Origin: Camellia lanceoleosa
Taxonomy: Eukaryota; Streptophyta; Magnoliopsida; Ericales; Theaceae
DNA: 64,000 nucleotides
Assembly: GCA_025200525.1 (NCBI GenBank)
Contig: CM045762.1
Span: forward strand, 74,955,217-75,019,216
Direction of reading: 5' to 3'
The position numbers and the translations under genes were made by a program. Within the stretch, counting starts at the first letter, position 1. Every line of letters begins with the position of its first letter. A model generated the notes under the pieces. It saw only the letters and a program-made list of their open reading frames with translations. It was not told the origin of the DNA and searched no databases. Shown here piece after piece: positions 8,922 through 20,028 of the stretch.

Positions 8922-11027
8922 TCAATCCTCGGAGTCAGACTCCAGCGGCTCAACATCCACTTGCTCGTATGGAATCAGTATAGCCAATGTCACATCAGCA
9001 GCAGCAAAGGCTTTGAGCCAGCCGTGTTTGAATCCTCGATTTTCAAATTTGGGGACTTCTTCCACATAATTTACGAGAGCATCACTTTGCCCGGCCTCAT
9101 ACACCTTGGAAGCCTTGGAGTCGGCTACTTCCTTCACCTCCTTCGATTCTTCCAATTCAGCCTCCAGTTTGGCAATCGCCTCTTAGGCTAACTTGAGCGC
9201 ATCTTTGCTTGCGTTTTCCCCCTCCTCGGCGGCCAATCTAAGCTGGTCCTAATTTCTCGCCCTCTCCATCTCGGCCTTGGCCCTCGCGCTTTCCATCTTC
9301 GCCCTCGCCACCTCAAACTCGACCCTGTTCCTCTAGCCCTCAACTTCCGATTGTAAACGGTCAAGTCGTTCGACGGCGTCATGCTGGCGACGGCCTATCT
9401 CAGCTATCCTTCTGACCGTCTGCAAAATAAGAAATTAAAACCAAAACAATATTTGCATAAAAGGGAAAGACAAGGTCAAAGTACATACCAAAAGAGCCGA
9501 TTGAGCGGCTAATGCTATTGCTAGCAGATCCGGCTCTGCCCAGAAAGCTGCCTTGTTAGCCGGCAATGAGACAGATGTAGCCATGCTCAACGCCACGGAT
9601 GGGTCTTTAATAGCTGACGCGTTAGAGGAGATCGGCATGTTTTTTATCTTTGGTTGAATGACAAAAGGCATAATCACATCCGACTCCTCTAAACGCGGCC
9701 GTTTGTCAGCACGATTTTCTTCAGAGCCGGCCTCGACCTTAGCAGGACGTTTCTCCACCCTTCGCTCAGCCTCCTGATTGGCCTGCACAACCACCTCGGA
9801 CTCGGCACTTCGGATTTGAGCCGTTTCCTCCTCAATAACAGGCAGGGAGGGCTGAACTTCGGCGGCAGGTGGAACCTCAGATTGTATGGCCTCTGCTCTT
9901 CGCCGCACGGCCATTCTTTCCGCGTTTTTGTTTTTGGCGAGTTGTGTGAGGTTTCACCTGGCCATGTCTTCGGAGTATGCGCTAGGAAGGTCTTCTAAAC
10001 CGGTAAAAATGTCATCAAACGGAAGGTCCCCTCAGCCCGAAGTGGATGGAGGGTTGGGTGAATTGAGGCTGGCTTCCTCAAAGGCCAACTTCAAAGCCTC
10101 GTCTACTTCAGCTTCGAATTGGTCTGACTCAACAACCTCAGCTACTTTCGCCCACTCCGAATCGGACCCCTCGAAACCAACTTGCCGCAAGTTTTTTAAG
10201 TCAGTCAAAATAAGAGTCGTAAGAAACTCTTCACCCCTCGGAATTGGGATGTTTTCTGCCATTGAAAACATTGTATATGCCGACTCATACCGAAGTAGAA
10301 TGTGGGCCGCTATCCATTGTTTCTGAAGACTCGGACGGTTGAAATATTTGAGCGCAACTTTAATTTCTAAAAGAACGGCGTCATCGGTTGAAGTCAAGAC
10401 TTTCTTCAAATCGTTTCCTGCACAAGCAAAACCATGAGATCTCAAAAATGAAGCTTTGTAAATATAAGAAAAATAAACGCAAGAAGCTATACGGCCACCT
10501 GGTTCGACCCTCCGTCTAGGAATAGGATCAAGGCGGTCATTGCCTTCGCCGAATTCCCAGTTACCTCGGACAATGACCATAACCTCATCGACTCGCTTGC
10601 CAGAGCTGGAAAGCATAGTCACTAATTGATGGTCGATGTCCTTCGCCCTAAGGAAATAGCGTCCATGCCGACCAGAAGACTTGGCCAAGGCATAACAATG
10701 CCGAATAGCAAGTATGCCAAGGTTAATCCTAAGGCGACGGTTTAGCTCTATAATTCCCATTACGATTCTAAAAAAGTTGACATTGGGTTGAGAGGGAATT
10801 AGATCCCAATGACGAAGGACAACCCTAAGAAATGGGTGAAGTGGGAAACGGCTTCCGCCTTTTGCAATTGATAAGAGAGGGAAGACGATTGTGCTTTCAT
10901 CAACCCTCTCCATATCGAGGGTGCCGTCTGTCACAAGTGACAAACGGACATCATCAGGGATAGAAAAATGGCGTCGAAAGCCAGAGATTCGATCCGCGGA
11001 GAGGAGGTCTTTCAGATGCTTTTCCAT
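8922..11027 (-). pseudogene. antisense gene of the Tat-like element (aORF), two coding exons
   Basis: Seen: starting from the ATG at 11027 (MEKHLKDLLS), a minus-strand frame runs to about 9489. It is interrupted only by two TGA stops (10032-10034 and near 9960) that keep the same frame and look like CGA codons changed to TGA. The first 330 residues look globular. The rest is Ala/Glu/Arg-rich with a basic patch (KRPAKVEAG, ADKRPRLEE) that could serve as a nuclear signal. A GT...AG intron of 69 bp joins it to a second exon ending at 8922 with ENRGFKHGWLKAF and an acidic tail. The second exon has about three more stops. Full length would be near 680 residues. Known: such antisense ORFs exist in Tat-like elements, with unproven roles. 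No function is assigned. Confidence 0.7.
9420..9488 (-). other. putative 69-bp intron in the antisense gene
   Basis: Seen on the minus strand: donor TTTTG|GTATGTAC, acceptor TTCTTATTTTGCAG|ACGG, and T-rich sequence before the acceptor. Splicing would join two pieces of similar composition. A further candidate intron in the 5' leader has donor CTT|GTAAGTTC near 11105 and acceptor CCTATAG just upstream of the ATG at 11027. An antisense promoter is implied, but none can be proven. Confidence 0.6.
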
Positions 11028-11382
11028 TTCGGTCAGCCTATAGGAGTGTACTAAACTAAAGGCAAACCAGGGAAAGGGATTCAAAAAAAAAAAAGGAAGA
11101 GAACTTACAAGAGACGAAGAGGACAATGAAGGATGAATGGAAGTTGCAGAGGTGAGTCGAAAGGCAGTCCAAAAACTCTAAGTATCCAAAAATGTGTGCT
11201 CGAAAAGACGACAATATTTTAAATCACAATAAATGGAAGTGTACGAAGGGGCGGGAAGTTAAAATGATAACTGAGAGACATGTGCTCTGACATCCATGTT
11301 GGAATGAGGTTACCCGCCGAATTTCGGCTCTGACTTTTCGAGTTCGAAACCAAACACTCCAGCTAGCTATCGTTAGTGGAGT

Positions 11383-11396
11383 GCTTTGGGGGTAAT
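11383..11396 (+). promoter_or_regulatory. polypurine tract of the Tat-like element
   Basis: Seen: GCTTTGGGGGTAAT directly before the LTR start TGTGGGGG. Known: this is the usual place and look of the plus-strand primer of Ty3/gypsy elements. Confidence 0.65.
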
Positions 11397-11836
11397 TGTG
11401 GGGGCTGAATATTGGGAGACAGAAAAAGGCCGAATAATTGGACCTGGAAAGTCGAAATATATACATCGCATTCGACCCTGTCTTACATATTTAAATCCTA
11501 CCCTATTCGGCCAAATAGCCAGTTGAATAAGGGGCTGAGTGACAAGCGGTTTGCAACCAAAGGAGCCGAGTAAATAGTTATACGGCGAATTGAATGTGGG
11601 CCCAACCCCGAGGCCCAAGAAAGAAAAGATATAAATAGAAGAACATCAGTCAGAAAGAGGTATGTGAGAATTAGACGCTTAACTTAAAATACAAGTAATC
11701 AAGAGAGTAGATACTGACTCGTCCGTTGGAGTGCTAATTCCGGCACCCCCGACCGGAGTGTTCATTCTTTTTCAGGTTACCAGCTGAGGATCTCCAGTGC
11801 CCCATTGAATCAAAAGAGTATTTCCAAAACTACTTT
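11397..11836 (+). repeat. 3' LTR of the Tat-like element
   Basis: Seen: it begins TGTGGGGGCTGAATATTGGG and contains a TATA box (ATATAAATAG near 11628). It must end before copia coding sequence resumes at about 11837-11841. Candidate CA ends lie at 11826 (TTTCCA) and shortly after. The partner LTR is upstream of the window, so length (about 440 bp) and edge are approximate. It would carry the promoter and polyadenylation signals of the element. Confidence 0.65.
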
Positions 11837-12617
11837 CCCACACTCATGGCCTTCAGTTTGCTCCTGGTTCTTTTTATCTCACAGCCTACTCTGACTCCAA
11901 TTGGGCTAGAGATGCCACTGATAGACGTTTCACCTCTGGTTACTGTGTGTTCTTGGGTTCTAATCTCATTTCTTGGTCCTCTAAGAAATAGTCCACTGTG
12001 TCTCGCTCCTCGACTGAGGCTGAATATCAGTCGTTAGCTCACACTACAGCGGAACTCACTTGGTTACAAATGCTTCTTGTTGATTTTCAAATTCTTCAAC
12101 CATCTACACCTGTTCTTTAGTGCGACAGCATATCTGCCTTATCCTTGGCTGCCAATCCGGTCTTTCACAGCCGCTCTAAACACATTGAAGTGGATTATCA
12201 TTTCATTCGTGAGAAGGTTGCTAGTCGCCAGTTCATTCTCAAATATGTTCCTTCTTTGGATCAATTGGCTGACATCTTTACAAAGTCTCTGTCCACTGCC
12301 AGATTTTCTTTTCTCACTTCCAAGCTTCGTGTTGTTCTTCCCCCTCTCAGCTTGAGGGGGCATGATAAGAAAGAGGTCCAAGAGGTTCATTAAGTGTAAT
12401 GTGCTGGTCCATCAAGTGTAATGTGTTGCAGGTGTAGACAATCTATTTAACAGATTGTAACAGCTTTAGTTAGTTGATTAGTTAGATGATGTGTAGTTAG
12501 TTAGATGTGTGGTTAGGTTAATTAGTTTGTTAACTGTACTGTTGTATAAATATCATTTGTAATCTCTCATTATCATTCAAGGAAGATATTTCAGAATCAG
12601 GTTTAACATTTCTTCAA
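11837..12617 (+). mobile_element. copia retrotransposon tail (RNase H end plus 3' LTR), split by the Tat-like insertion
   Basis: Seen: a copia-type RNase H with motifs [38 protein letters not shown] and LADIFTKSLS. It starts abruptly after the gypsy LTR and ends with a purine tract CTTGAGGGGGCA and an LTR. Stops at 11989-11991 (KK*STVS, where other copies read KKQPTVS) and 12118-12120 (VL*CDS, where others read LWCDN) show that it is dead. The 5' part would lie upstream of the window, on the other side of the Tat-like element. Confidence 0.82.
12363..12617 (+). repeat. 3' LTR of the copia tail
   Basis: Seen: it starts TGATAAGAAAGAGGTCC after a purine tract, is rich in GTTAGTTAG runs, and has a TATA-like TGTATAAATATC near 12543. 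The end at TTTCTTCA (12617) is a guess. An alternative is TTTTGTGTCA near 12639. Confidence 0.55.
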
Positions 12618-13077
12618 TAATATTGTATTTTGTGTCATGAGGTCATCAAAAATTTAATTTTGCTAATTTTATCTGTAAATTTTTTAATTTGAGTCAAATT
12701 GGTTTAATTTCAAATGACTCTAAATCATTAATGGAATATATCTATTGTCCTAAAGAATGCGTTCTGTGTCACTATGTGGTTCTTAAAGTTTTTCAGTGTT
12801 ACCAATTTCATCTCTAGAACATTATAAGTTATGCTTCATCTTCTTTAATTATCATTTCATCAATAATTTTAATGGCTCATTTGAAATTGGATTATATTAG
12901 ATTAATTTGGCTCAAATTTAAAATTTTAAGAACTAAATTATCAAATTAAAACTTGAAAAAGGATGATACTGACATAGAACACAATTTCTAAGGAGCATAG
13001 GTCACGTGCATATTTTATGTTGAATCTTTATCTATCTTTTGAATCATTTTGACGTTAATCACATTTTTCTTTGTCCA

Positions 13078-13370
13078 AGTATCAACACTACAATCAGGGT
13101 GAAAGTTTGTTGCCTAAATAAGTACATGGTTTTGATGCAGAACCAGCTCAATTGTTGTTTGTTCATGGGCTGGAAGTGGCAGAGATAGAGTTCTCTAGTG
13201 ATGAGAATGAGGTGGAGTTGATTAAGTACTTGCTCTAACATGCCAAATCATTGAAGAAAATGACCATCTTTTTTATTCACCTCATCAAGACCTCTCCAAC
13301 TCAGTCAAGATTACTAGCAAAAAGGTAGAAACTTTCACCAAGGCTTCCTCTATTTTTGCAAACTACTAAT
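13078..13370 (+). pseudogene. FBD-domain exon fragment of an F-box gene (decayed copy)
   Basis: Seen: the reading FVHGLEVAEIEFSSDENEVELIKYLL, a TAA stop, then HAKSLKKMTIFF aligns residue by residue with the exon at 44.1 kb (ELSDDENEVKLIKYLLKHAKSLERMTIF). A frameshift follows in the ATCTTTTTTATTC run. Upstream TTTGTCCAAG resembles an intron acceptor. Known: FBD domains end plant F-box/LRR proteins that recruit substrates to SCF ubiquitin ligases. No F-box part remains here, so this is a broken duplicate. Confidence 0.72.
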
Positions 13371-13399
13371 AGGTCTTAATAGTTTGACTTAATTATCAT

Positions 13400-13725
13400 A
13401 AATTTTTGTTAAAAATATGTCCTAGTAAAATAGTCGCTAAAAATAATTTTTTATGATATTTTTTGCATATGTCGGTAAAAATTGACAATTAGTGACTTTT
13501 TTTTTGCCACGGTTTTTATAAATTGTCACTAAAATGTACAATTAGTGAATTTTTTTATGACAATTTTTTCAAACTGTCAGTGAAAGTTGAAAATTATTGA
13601 CTTTCTGTGACGATTGTTTTAAATTGTCGCTAAAACTTAAAATTAGTGACATTTTTGCAACAAAATTTTCAAACGGTCACTGAAAATTAACAATTAGTGA
13701 CGTTTTTTAATAGTGTTTGATAAAA
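13400..13725. repeat. non-coding repeat with GTCGCTAAAA / TTAGTGAC motifs, possibly CACTA-derived
   Basis: Seen: alternating motifs of the kind TTGTCGCTAAAA and AATTAGTGACTTTTT recur five or six times. The right end reads TTTTTTAATAGTG, which on the other strand begins CACTATTAAAAAA, resembling a CACTA terminus. I could not find a matching left end. A related GTCGCTA-rich stretch lies at 28.74 kb. Confidence 0.5.
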
Positions 13726-14216
13726 AATGGCATTAATTATCATAGAATCTTTTGGATAATAAATCCACATATTAGGACCTACACATAAATTCCTTTATTT
13801 TCTTTTGAACTCTTTTGTTTTGTTTTGTTTTGTTTTATTTTTTTTCTTTTGTGGATATCTTTTATGAAATTGTTTACAATTACCTCTTGGGATATTGATC
13901 TATCTTGGTACACAGTTGGAATAAAAATCATACTCTTTTGAAATCAATATCGATTTATTTTGGTACGTAGTTGCATCAATTGGTTTCTTATATATTTCAG
14001 TTCACAAACCAATTCACAACTGATGCATATGGTCCTTTCGGTTGTTATAAAGTTTTTATTTTTATTTTTATTTTATTTCTTTGCTTTTGATTATTTTTAA
14101 AAAATTACAATGGTGACACTCGATTTTTGATATATATTACTCAATATTCTGGATATTATTGCACCACGGTCAATACCAATTCATCTCCTGATGCTACTAT
14201 TTAAAACCTTAGTTAT

Positions 14217-14714
14217 TGTGAGAACATAATTTTAAGTTGTCCACGTGGTGGTTAGCCGAGATGCCACATGGATAGTTCTGGTTTGTCGAGGTGTCGTTGG
14301 ACCATACCTATATCCAAGATAATCAGACGAGGACAAGAGTCTTAGATAATGACAAAATATCTGTTTGGATAAGTGAGCACTTTTGAAAGAGTTAATCTTA
14401 ATCTAAATTGAAAGCGTTCAAGATAAGTGTTATCCTAAAAAAGAGTCCTATGAAGTAAGACTTTTAGGGGAAAGTGGGCATTAATTACTATATAAATAAG
14501 TGCGTCTAAGGTACGCTTTGATTAGACGATATCTTTGAGAGATAGATTATTGATTTGATCATCGTAGTGTCCCCAGGTGGATGAGCCACCAGTCTTATTG
14601 TCTTCTTGTGAATAGGTGGTGGGTTTCTTTATTTTTGTAGGTGCTCTACGGCTTAGTTCTCAAAATCTCGGGAAAGATATTTGATCGGGTTATGAGGTCA
14701 TATTTCAACACCCA
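14217..14714 (+). mobile_element. solo LTR candidate, 498 bp
   Basis: Seen: it begins TGTGAGAACATA and ends TTTCAACACCCA. It is flanked on both sides by the same 7 bases TAGTTAT (14210-14216 and 14715-14721). It contains a TATA box (CTATATAAATAAG near 14491) and a CCACGTGG motif near 14239. No coding sequence is attached. Known: recombination between LTRs leaves solo LTRs with 4-6-bp duplications. Two of the seven matching bases may be chance. The strand is taken from the TATA box. Confidence 0.62.
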
Positions 14715-14935
14715 TAGTTATGATGAATAATATAACAACTCTAAAATCAAGCCAAATCAATAAATCTAAAATATGATGTTGCTAAACAAAATTATGACTA
14801 ACTTTAAAATTTTCATAAATGGAAAAATAAATTTGGAGATCCAAATGATGGAAATAGCCCAAAAATTAGTCAGGTTACATTAGATGAGTGTGACTTGCTC
14901 TTTGAATGGTTTACATAAGCCTGGGCAATGGGCCA

Positions 14936-16470
14936 TGTCACGCCCTCAAAATAAACCCATTATATAAATATCACTGACATGCAGTATTTAAAAGAAAACA
15001 ATATATTACCCCATTCATCAGAGTATTACTAAATATAAGCATTACATGTAACATCAAAGTAAATGCCCTACGGGCTTACATCTTTCCAAGCCAACACTTG
15101 GACACAAAAATATGAGTTCTAACTCAATTACAAATTAAGCCCTTGGCTTGAATGTTTACATGCAATCTCAAATAAAATAGATAAACTAAAGACAAGTCTT
15201 CGAGTCCAAATCCTCCCAAGCTAAGTCCTTGGAGGCAGCTTATCACCTGAACCTGAAAATGATGTTCCCTTATAGGGTGAGCCACAGCCCAGTAGAAATA
15301 TACTAAACCACATATAAGCATTGAATAAAGCAATAGCATTCAATAGATGGTTAACCAAGATACTCTACTAAATCAATAAATAGTCCGATGAAAACTAATG
15401 TCTAAGACTTGTTTCATTTTCCATTATTATCAATATGGCTCAGAACCTGGCCAAACATACAACAGTGAACTATCTATCATATTCACATTACTTCCAATAT
15501 CAACAATACAAATGAGACTCAAGCTCATATCAAAACACTTCATACTTCCGTTTGATACACATTTTAGTGCTGTATCAATAACGTGTAAAAACACTTCAAT
15601 ATCAATAAGCACACATAATAGTGATGCTAATGGAGTCCATCCCCTATCTCCTCCCAAACAAAATTCGGTTTAGAGGTCCATCCCCTATCTTCCCCTAAAC
15701 CGTGGAGTACATCCCCTATCTCCTCCTACACAATATGCAAATGCAATGCTCAATCAATATACGTATTTTCTGTATTAATTCAATAGTCAACATAAATGAC
15801 TTAACCAATGTGATTAGGTTCAGTTTTTCCTAATCCACATGGAATATCTACAACAATCATAGCTATCCTTCACCGATAGCCCAAAACAGTTATTTCTAAA
15901 CAAGAAATAAATATATCGACAAATGTAAATTCAACATTTTCATAGGCAAGTATTTAAACTACCCAATTACATCATTAAATCACTAATTTCCCCAATTTCA
16001 TGAATTTACCCAATTTCACAATCTTCCCTAAATTAATTATACAAATTAATTTATTTCAACCCATAGGGTTTCTACCAAAATTACCCAACTACCCCCAACA
16101 TATCAAAATACTAAAACTTAGAACAAAACGTATAATATGGAGTAGGAAATCCCTACCTCGAAGCAAAGAACTCGAATGGAGAAGATAGAGATGATGATCC
16201 AAAATCCAAAGTGCTCCAAACCAAGAATTGTTCAGATTAAAACGAAGCCCTCGACTCACTCTATCTTTTTAATAAAGGATCTAGGTTAGAAACTCACTCT
16301 AAGTAGATCAAACCTAAGAGAGAAGGTGTGTAGGGAGAGAGAGAAAACGGTTTTAGGGTTTTAGAATCAAGAGGGAGATGAAAAATGGTCCAGAAAGTCG
16401 GATCTCGCCCTTTTATAACCGTCGCCCCGCTCGAGCGGCACTCACAGACCCCCGCTCGAGCGGCCAAACC
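14936..16470 (-). repeat. 3' LTR of the chromodomain element, missing its U3 start
   Basis: Seen: identical in order to 21906-23439, then it stops abruptly at CGGCCAAACC and runs into a T-tract and internal sequence. The 373 bp corresponding to 23440-23812, including the TG end and seven of nine palindromes, are absent. No purine tract is seen at the junction, so a deletion removed it together with the LTR start. Confidence 0.9.
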
Positions 16471-16832
16471 GTTTTTTTTTTTCAATTCCCAATGATATGT
16501 TATAACAATGATAAACAACTTGACCCAATATTGGTCACTTCATCTCTTATCAAGAGGCATCTCACAATATGTATATAAAACAACATATATTACAACCTGT
16601 AACAATGTTATGCATTTTTTCTTTCAATCTCAACAGTTTCAATATCATATTCAATTTCATGATAGAACTCGAATTCAATATATTCAACATAATGAATGTT
16701 ATACTAAACTTCCATTATAAGGCAAGTTTCAAATTATTAACATTACACCAAAACATTCTCAATGTTTTACAACTCAAGACATATATAGAAAAGCTCTTAA
16801 GTCCAACAATAGTACAAAATCTAAATACAAGA
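16471..16832 (-). other. 3' untranslated part of the chromodomain element
   Basis: Seen: AT-rich sequence between the integrase stop (16833) and the LTR break, with no gene. The T-run at 16471-16481 lies exactly at the deletion junction. Confidence 0.6.
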
Positions 16833-18477
16833 TTACAAATCAATAAACATGTCCGGATATTTCTCACGGACTTCCAACTCACGTTCCCAAGTGGCTTCCT
16901 CCACCCCGTGATGTTTCCACAAAACCTTTACCAAAGGGATGGTCTTGCCTCGCAAAACTTGATCCCGTCTATCCAAAACTCGAATTGGTCTCTCCTCATA
17001 CGAGACATCCTCGTCAACCACTAAATCAGTCCAATCCAACACATGTGATGGATCCGGCTCATACTTCCGAAGCATACTCACATGAAACACGTCATGTACT
17101 CCGGACAACTGCGGTGGCAAAACTAAACGATAAGCAGCCTCGCCAATCCTCTCAAGGATCTCAAAAGGACCTATAAACCGAGGGGACAACTTTCCACTCT
17201 TCCCAAACCTCATCAATCCCCGTCTAGGTGATATCTTCAGAAAGACATGATCACCCACCTCAAACATTAAAGGTCTCCTCCTACGGTCGGCACAAGATTT
17301 CTGACGACTCTGGGCTGTAACAAGTCTCTTACGGATAAGCTCAACTTTCTCCGTCGTTTCTCTCACCAACTCCGGACCCAATAGTGGTGCATCACCCACC
17401 TCGGCCCAACAAACTGGAGATCTACACGGTCGGCCATACAAGGCCTCAAACAGTGCCATACCAATACTAGACTGGAAACTGTTGTTGTAGGCAAACTCCA
17501 CCAAAGGCAAGTGCCTCTCCCACGACCCACTGAAATCAAGAACACAACCCCGAAGCATATCCTCAAGGATCTGAATAGTACGCTCGGACTGCCCGTCAGT
17601 CTGAGGATGATAAGCCGTGCTAAAGGTCAACTTAGTGCCTAAGGCACTCTGCAAACTCTGCCACAACCTAGCAGTAAAACGAGGATCTCTATCTGAGACA
17701 ATCGTCACTGGGACCCCGTGCAACCTCACTATGTCCCGAATGTACAAGTCGGCAAGATGATCTACCGAATCTCTCACGCGCATAGGAATGAAGTGCGCCG
17801 ACTTAGTCAACCGGTCTATAACTACCCAAATAGCATCACTACCTCGCTGAGTCCTCGAAAGACCCACAACGAAGTCCATAGTGACATGCTCCCACTTCCA
17901 CTCAGCAATAGGCAAGGGTTGCAACAAACCCGCTGGCCTCTGATGTTCGGCCTTCACTTGCTGACAAGTAAGGCACTTAGACACAAAAGCTGCCACATCT
18001 CTCTTCATACTCCGCCACCAAAATTGGCGCCCCAAATCCCGATACATCTTAGTACCTCCTGGATGCACCGCAAGGCACGAATGATGAAACTCTCGGAGTA
18101 CTTCCTCTCGGCAAGACTCCGGCACAAACAGACGGTCTCGGTATCTCACACTCATGTCGGGATACACCGTCAAACCCTTCTCAACCTTCCTACCGGAAAT
18201 CTTCTCCCGGAGGGATTCTACCTCATGGTCACCTCTCTGAGCCTCTAACACTCGAGTCACAAGTGTAGGCTGTGCAACAACAGAAAACAATACCGCAGTC
18301 TCAACTGATTCACCCAGAAGCAAATCGAACTCTCCAAGTGCACCCAACATCTCCCACTCCCGGATGGCTATACTAGCAACGTCACTAACAGATTTCCTGC
18401 TAAGGGCATCGGCCACAACATTGGCCTTCCCCTGATGGTAATGTAACTCAATCCTCCATAAACTCCATCCACCTCCT
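16833..18477 (-). pseudogene. integrase with chromodomain-like tail
   Basis: Seen: the open frame starts at 18416 (MADALSRKS), which is the end of the RNase H-integrase linker. It contains the HHCC domain (HHSCLAVHPGGTKMYRDL, CLTCQQVKAEHQ), the D,D35E core (MDFVVGLSRT, IVSDRDPRF, DGQSERTIQ, all catalytic residues present), the GPFEILERIG module and a C-terminal VLWKHHGVEEATWERE segment typical of chromodomain tails. Between 18416 and 18478 a frameshift near 18441 and the stop at 18478-18480 separate it from the RT frame. The integrase frame is otherwise intact to its stop at 16833. Confidence 0.88.
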
Positions 18478-20028
18478 CTACCTCAAATTCAAGTCTTTCT
18501 GTGTAAACAGATATTTCAGACTCTTATGATCCGAGAATACCTCGAACTTCTCACCATAAAGATAATGCCTCCAAATCTTCAAGGCAAATATCACAGCTGC
18601 TAACTCTAGATCGTGCGTAGGGTAATTTTTCTCATGAATTTTCAACTGACGTGAACCATAGGCAACCACTTTCCCTTCTTGCATTAACACACAACCCAGA
18701 CCCTCTCGTGAGGCATCACAATAGACTGCATAACCCAACCCTCTCTCCGGAATAATCAATACTGGAGCGGTGGTCAGTCTAACTTTCAACTCCTGAAACG
18801 ACTTTTCACAAGTCTCACTCCATACAAATTTAACTCCCTTCCGAGTCAATCTAGTCAAAGGCGAAGCTAACCTGGAGAAATCTTTCACAAACCGGCGATA
18901 ATACCCAGCTAATCCCAGAAAACTACGGATCTCAAACACACTCTTAGGCTGTGCCCAGTCTTGCACTACCTTCGTCTTAGATGTATCAACCGACACCCCT
19001 TCCCCAGAAACGACATGGCCTAAGAATTTCACCTCTTCTAACCAGAACTCACACTTCCCAAACTTAGCATAAAGCTTATGGGCTCTAAGTAACTCAAGCA
19101 CCACTCTCAAGTGTTCCTTGTGCTCCTCCTCTGACGGTGAATAGATAAGAATGTCGTCCATGAAGACAACTACAAAACGATCTAAAAATTCTCGGAATAT
19201 CCAGTTCATCAAATCCATAAACACAACTGGTGCATTGGTGAGCCCAAATGGCATCAACAGAAACTCATAGTGGCCATACCACGTACGGAATGCCGTCTTC
19301 GGAATATCCTCCTCCCTGACTCTCAACTGATGATAACCCGATCTCAAGTCTATCTTAGAGAAACAACGGGAACCCTTCAACTTGTCAAACAGATCATCTA
19401 TACGAGGCATAGGGTACTTGTTCTTAACCGTCACCCGATTCAACTTTCGGTAGTCTATACAAAGTCTCAAAGCACCACCTTTCTTTTTAACAAAAAGGGC
19501 TGGCGCTCCCCACGGTGAAACACTAGGACGGATATAGCCTTTATCTAACAACTCCTGGAGTTGAATCTTCAACTCAACTAACTCGGCTGGGGAAAAACGA
19601 TAAGGTGCCATAGAAATTGGTGCCGTACCGGGCACTAGGTCAATAGAGAACTCAATCTCTCGATGTGGTGGCAAACCAACAAGATCTTCGGGAAAGACGT
19701 CCGGGTACTCACAAACCACCCTTGGCAACACAATCGGAACCTCATTAACCTCACTAATCGAAAGATTAGCAAGTAGACCACTAAGCTCACTCCGCCCTCG
19801 TGAAACATATTCCGATGGCAAAACACTACCAACCCGGTCCCCCAGAAAATGGAAACACTCACCGCTAACGGTACAACAAGTGACCCTCTGACGGTAGCAA
19901 TCAATAACTGCCCGGTATGACGATAACCAGTCCATACCCAAAATAACATCAAAGCCTTTCATAGGCAAAACTACAAAAGAAAATGGGATTCTATGATCAT
20001 TAACTTCTATATCACAACCCCTAACACC
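18478..20028 (-). pseudogene. reverse transcriptase and RNase H of the chromodomain element
   Basis: Seen: an open frame of 496 codons (18478-19968) from the C-terminal protease part ([11 protein letters not shown]) through RT ([54 protein letters not shown] with both catalytic Asp) to RNase H ([42 protein letters not shown]). It ends at TAG 18478-18480 in NLR*RRW, where relatives have Gln (CAG). A stop near 20029-20034 separates it from the protease frame. RT residues look complete, so the lesions lie outside the active site. Confidence 0.88.

Larger units (their letters stand above)
1..11836 (+). mobile_element. Ty3/gypsy LTR retrotransposon, Tat-like lineage, 5' end outside window
   Basis: Seen: in order, gag remnants, a CCHC-like zinc knuckle, an aspartic protease motif, RT, RNase H, a second RNase H, integrase, a tandem array, minus-strand reading frames and an LTR starting TGTGGGGG. 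Known: a second (archaeal-type) RNase H and extra antisense ORFs before the 3' LTR are hallmarks of Tat/Ogre-type plant elements. The coding part has many stops, a MITE in the RT and changed catalytic residues, so it cannot move by itself. The element appears to sit inside a copia element, because copia RNase H coding sequence begins right after its 3' LTR. The 5' LTR and left target duplication lie upstream of the window. The right LTR edge is uncertain by about 15 bp. Confidence 0.88.
12700..14150 (+). repeat. segmental duplicate of the FBD-exon region at about 43.4-45.1 kb
   Basis: Seen: matching blocks in the same order. These are the TTATGCTTCATCTTCTT stretch (near 12830, and near 43714 as CTATGCTTCATCTTCTT), the intron end before the FBD exon, the exon itself, the TTTATGAAATT stretch (13861 and 44376), and the CAATTCACAACTGATG versus CAATTCACAAGTTGAT stretch. 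The divergence is substantial, so the duplication is old. In both copies a copia element ends shortly upstream. Confidence 0.7.
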
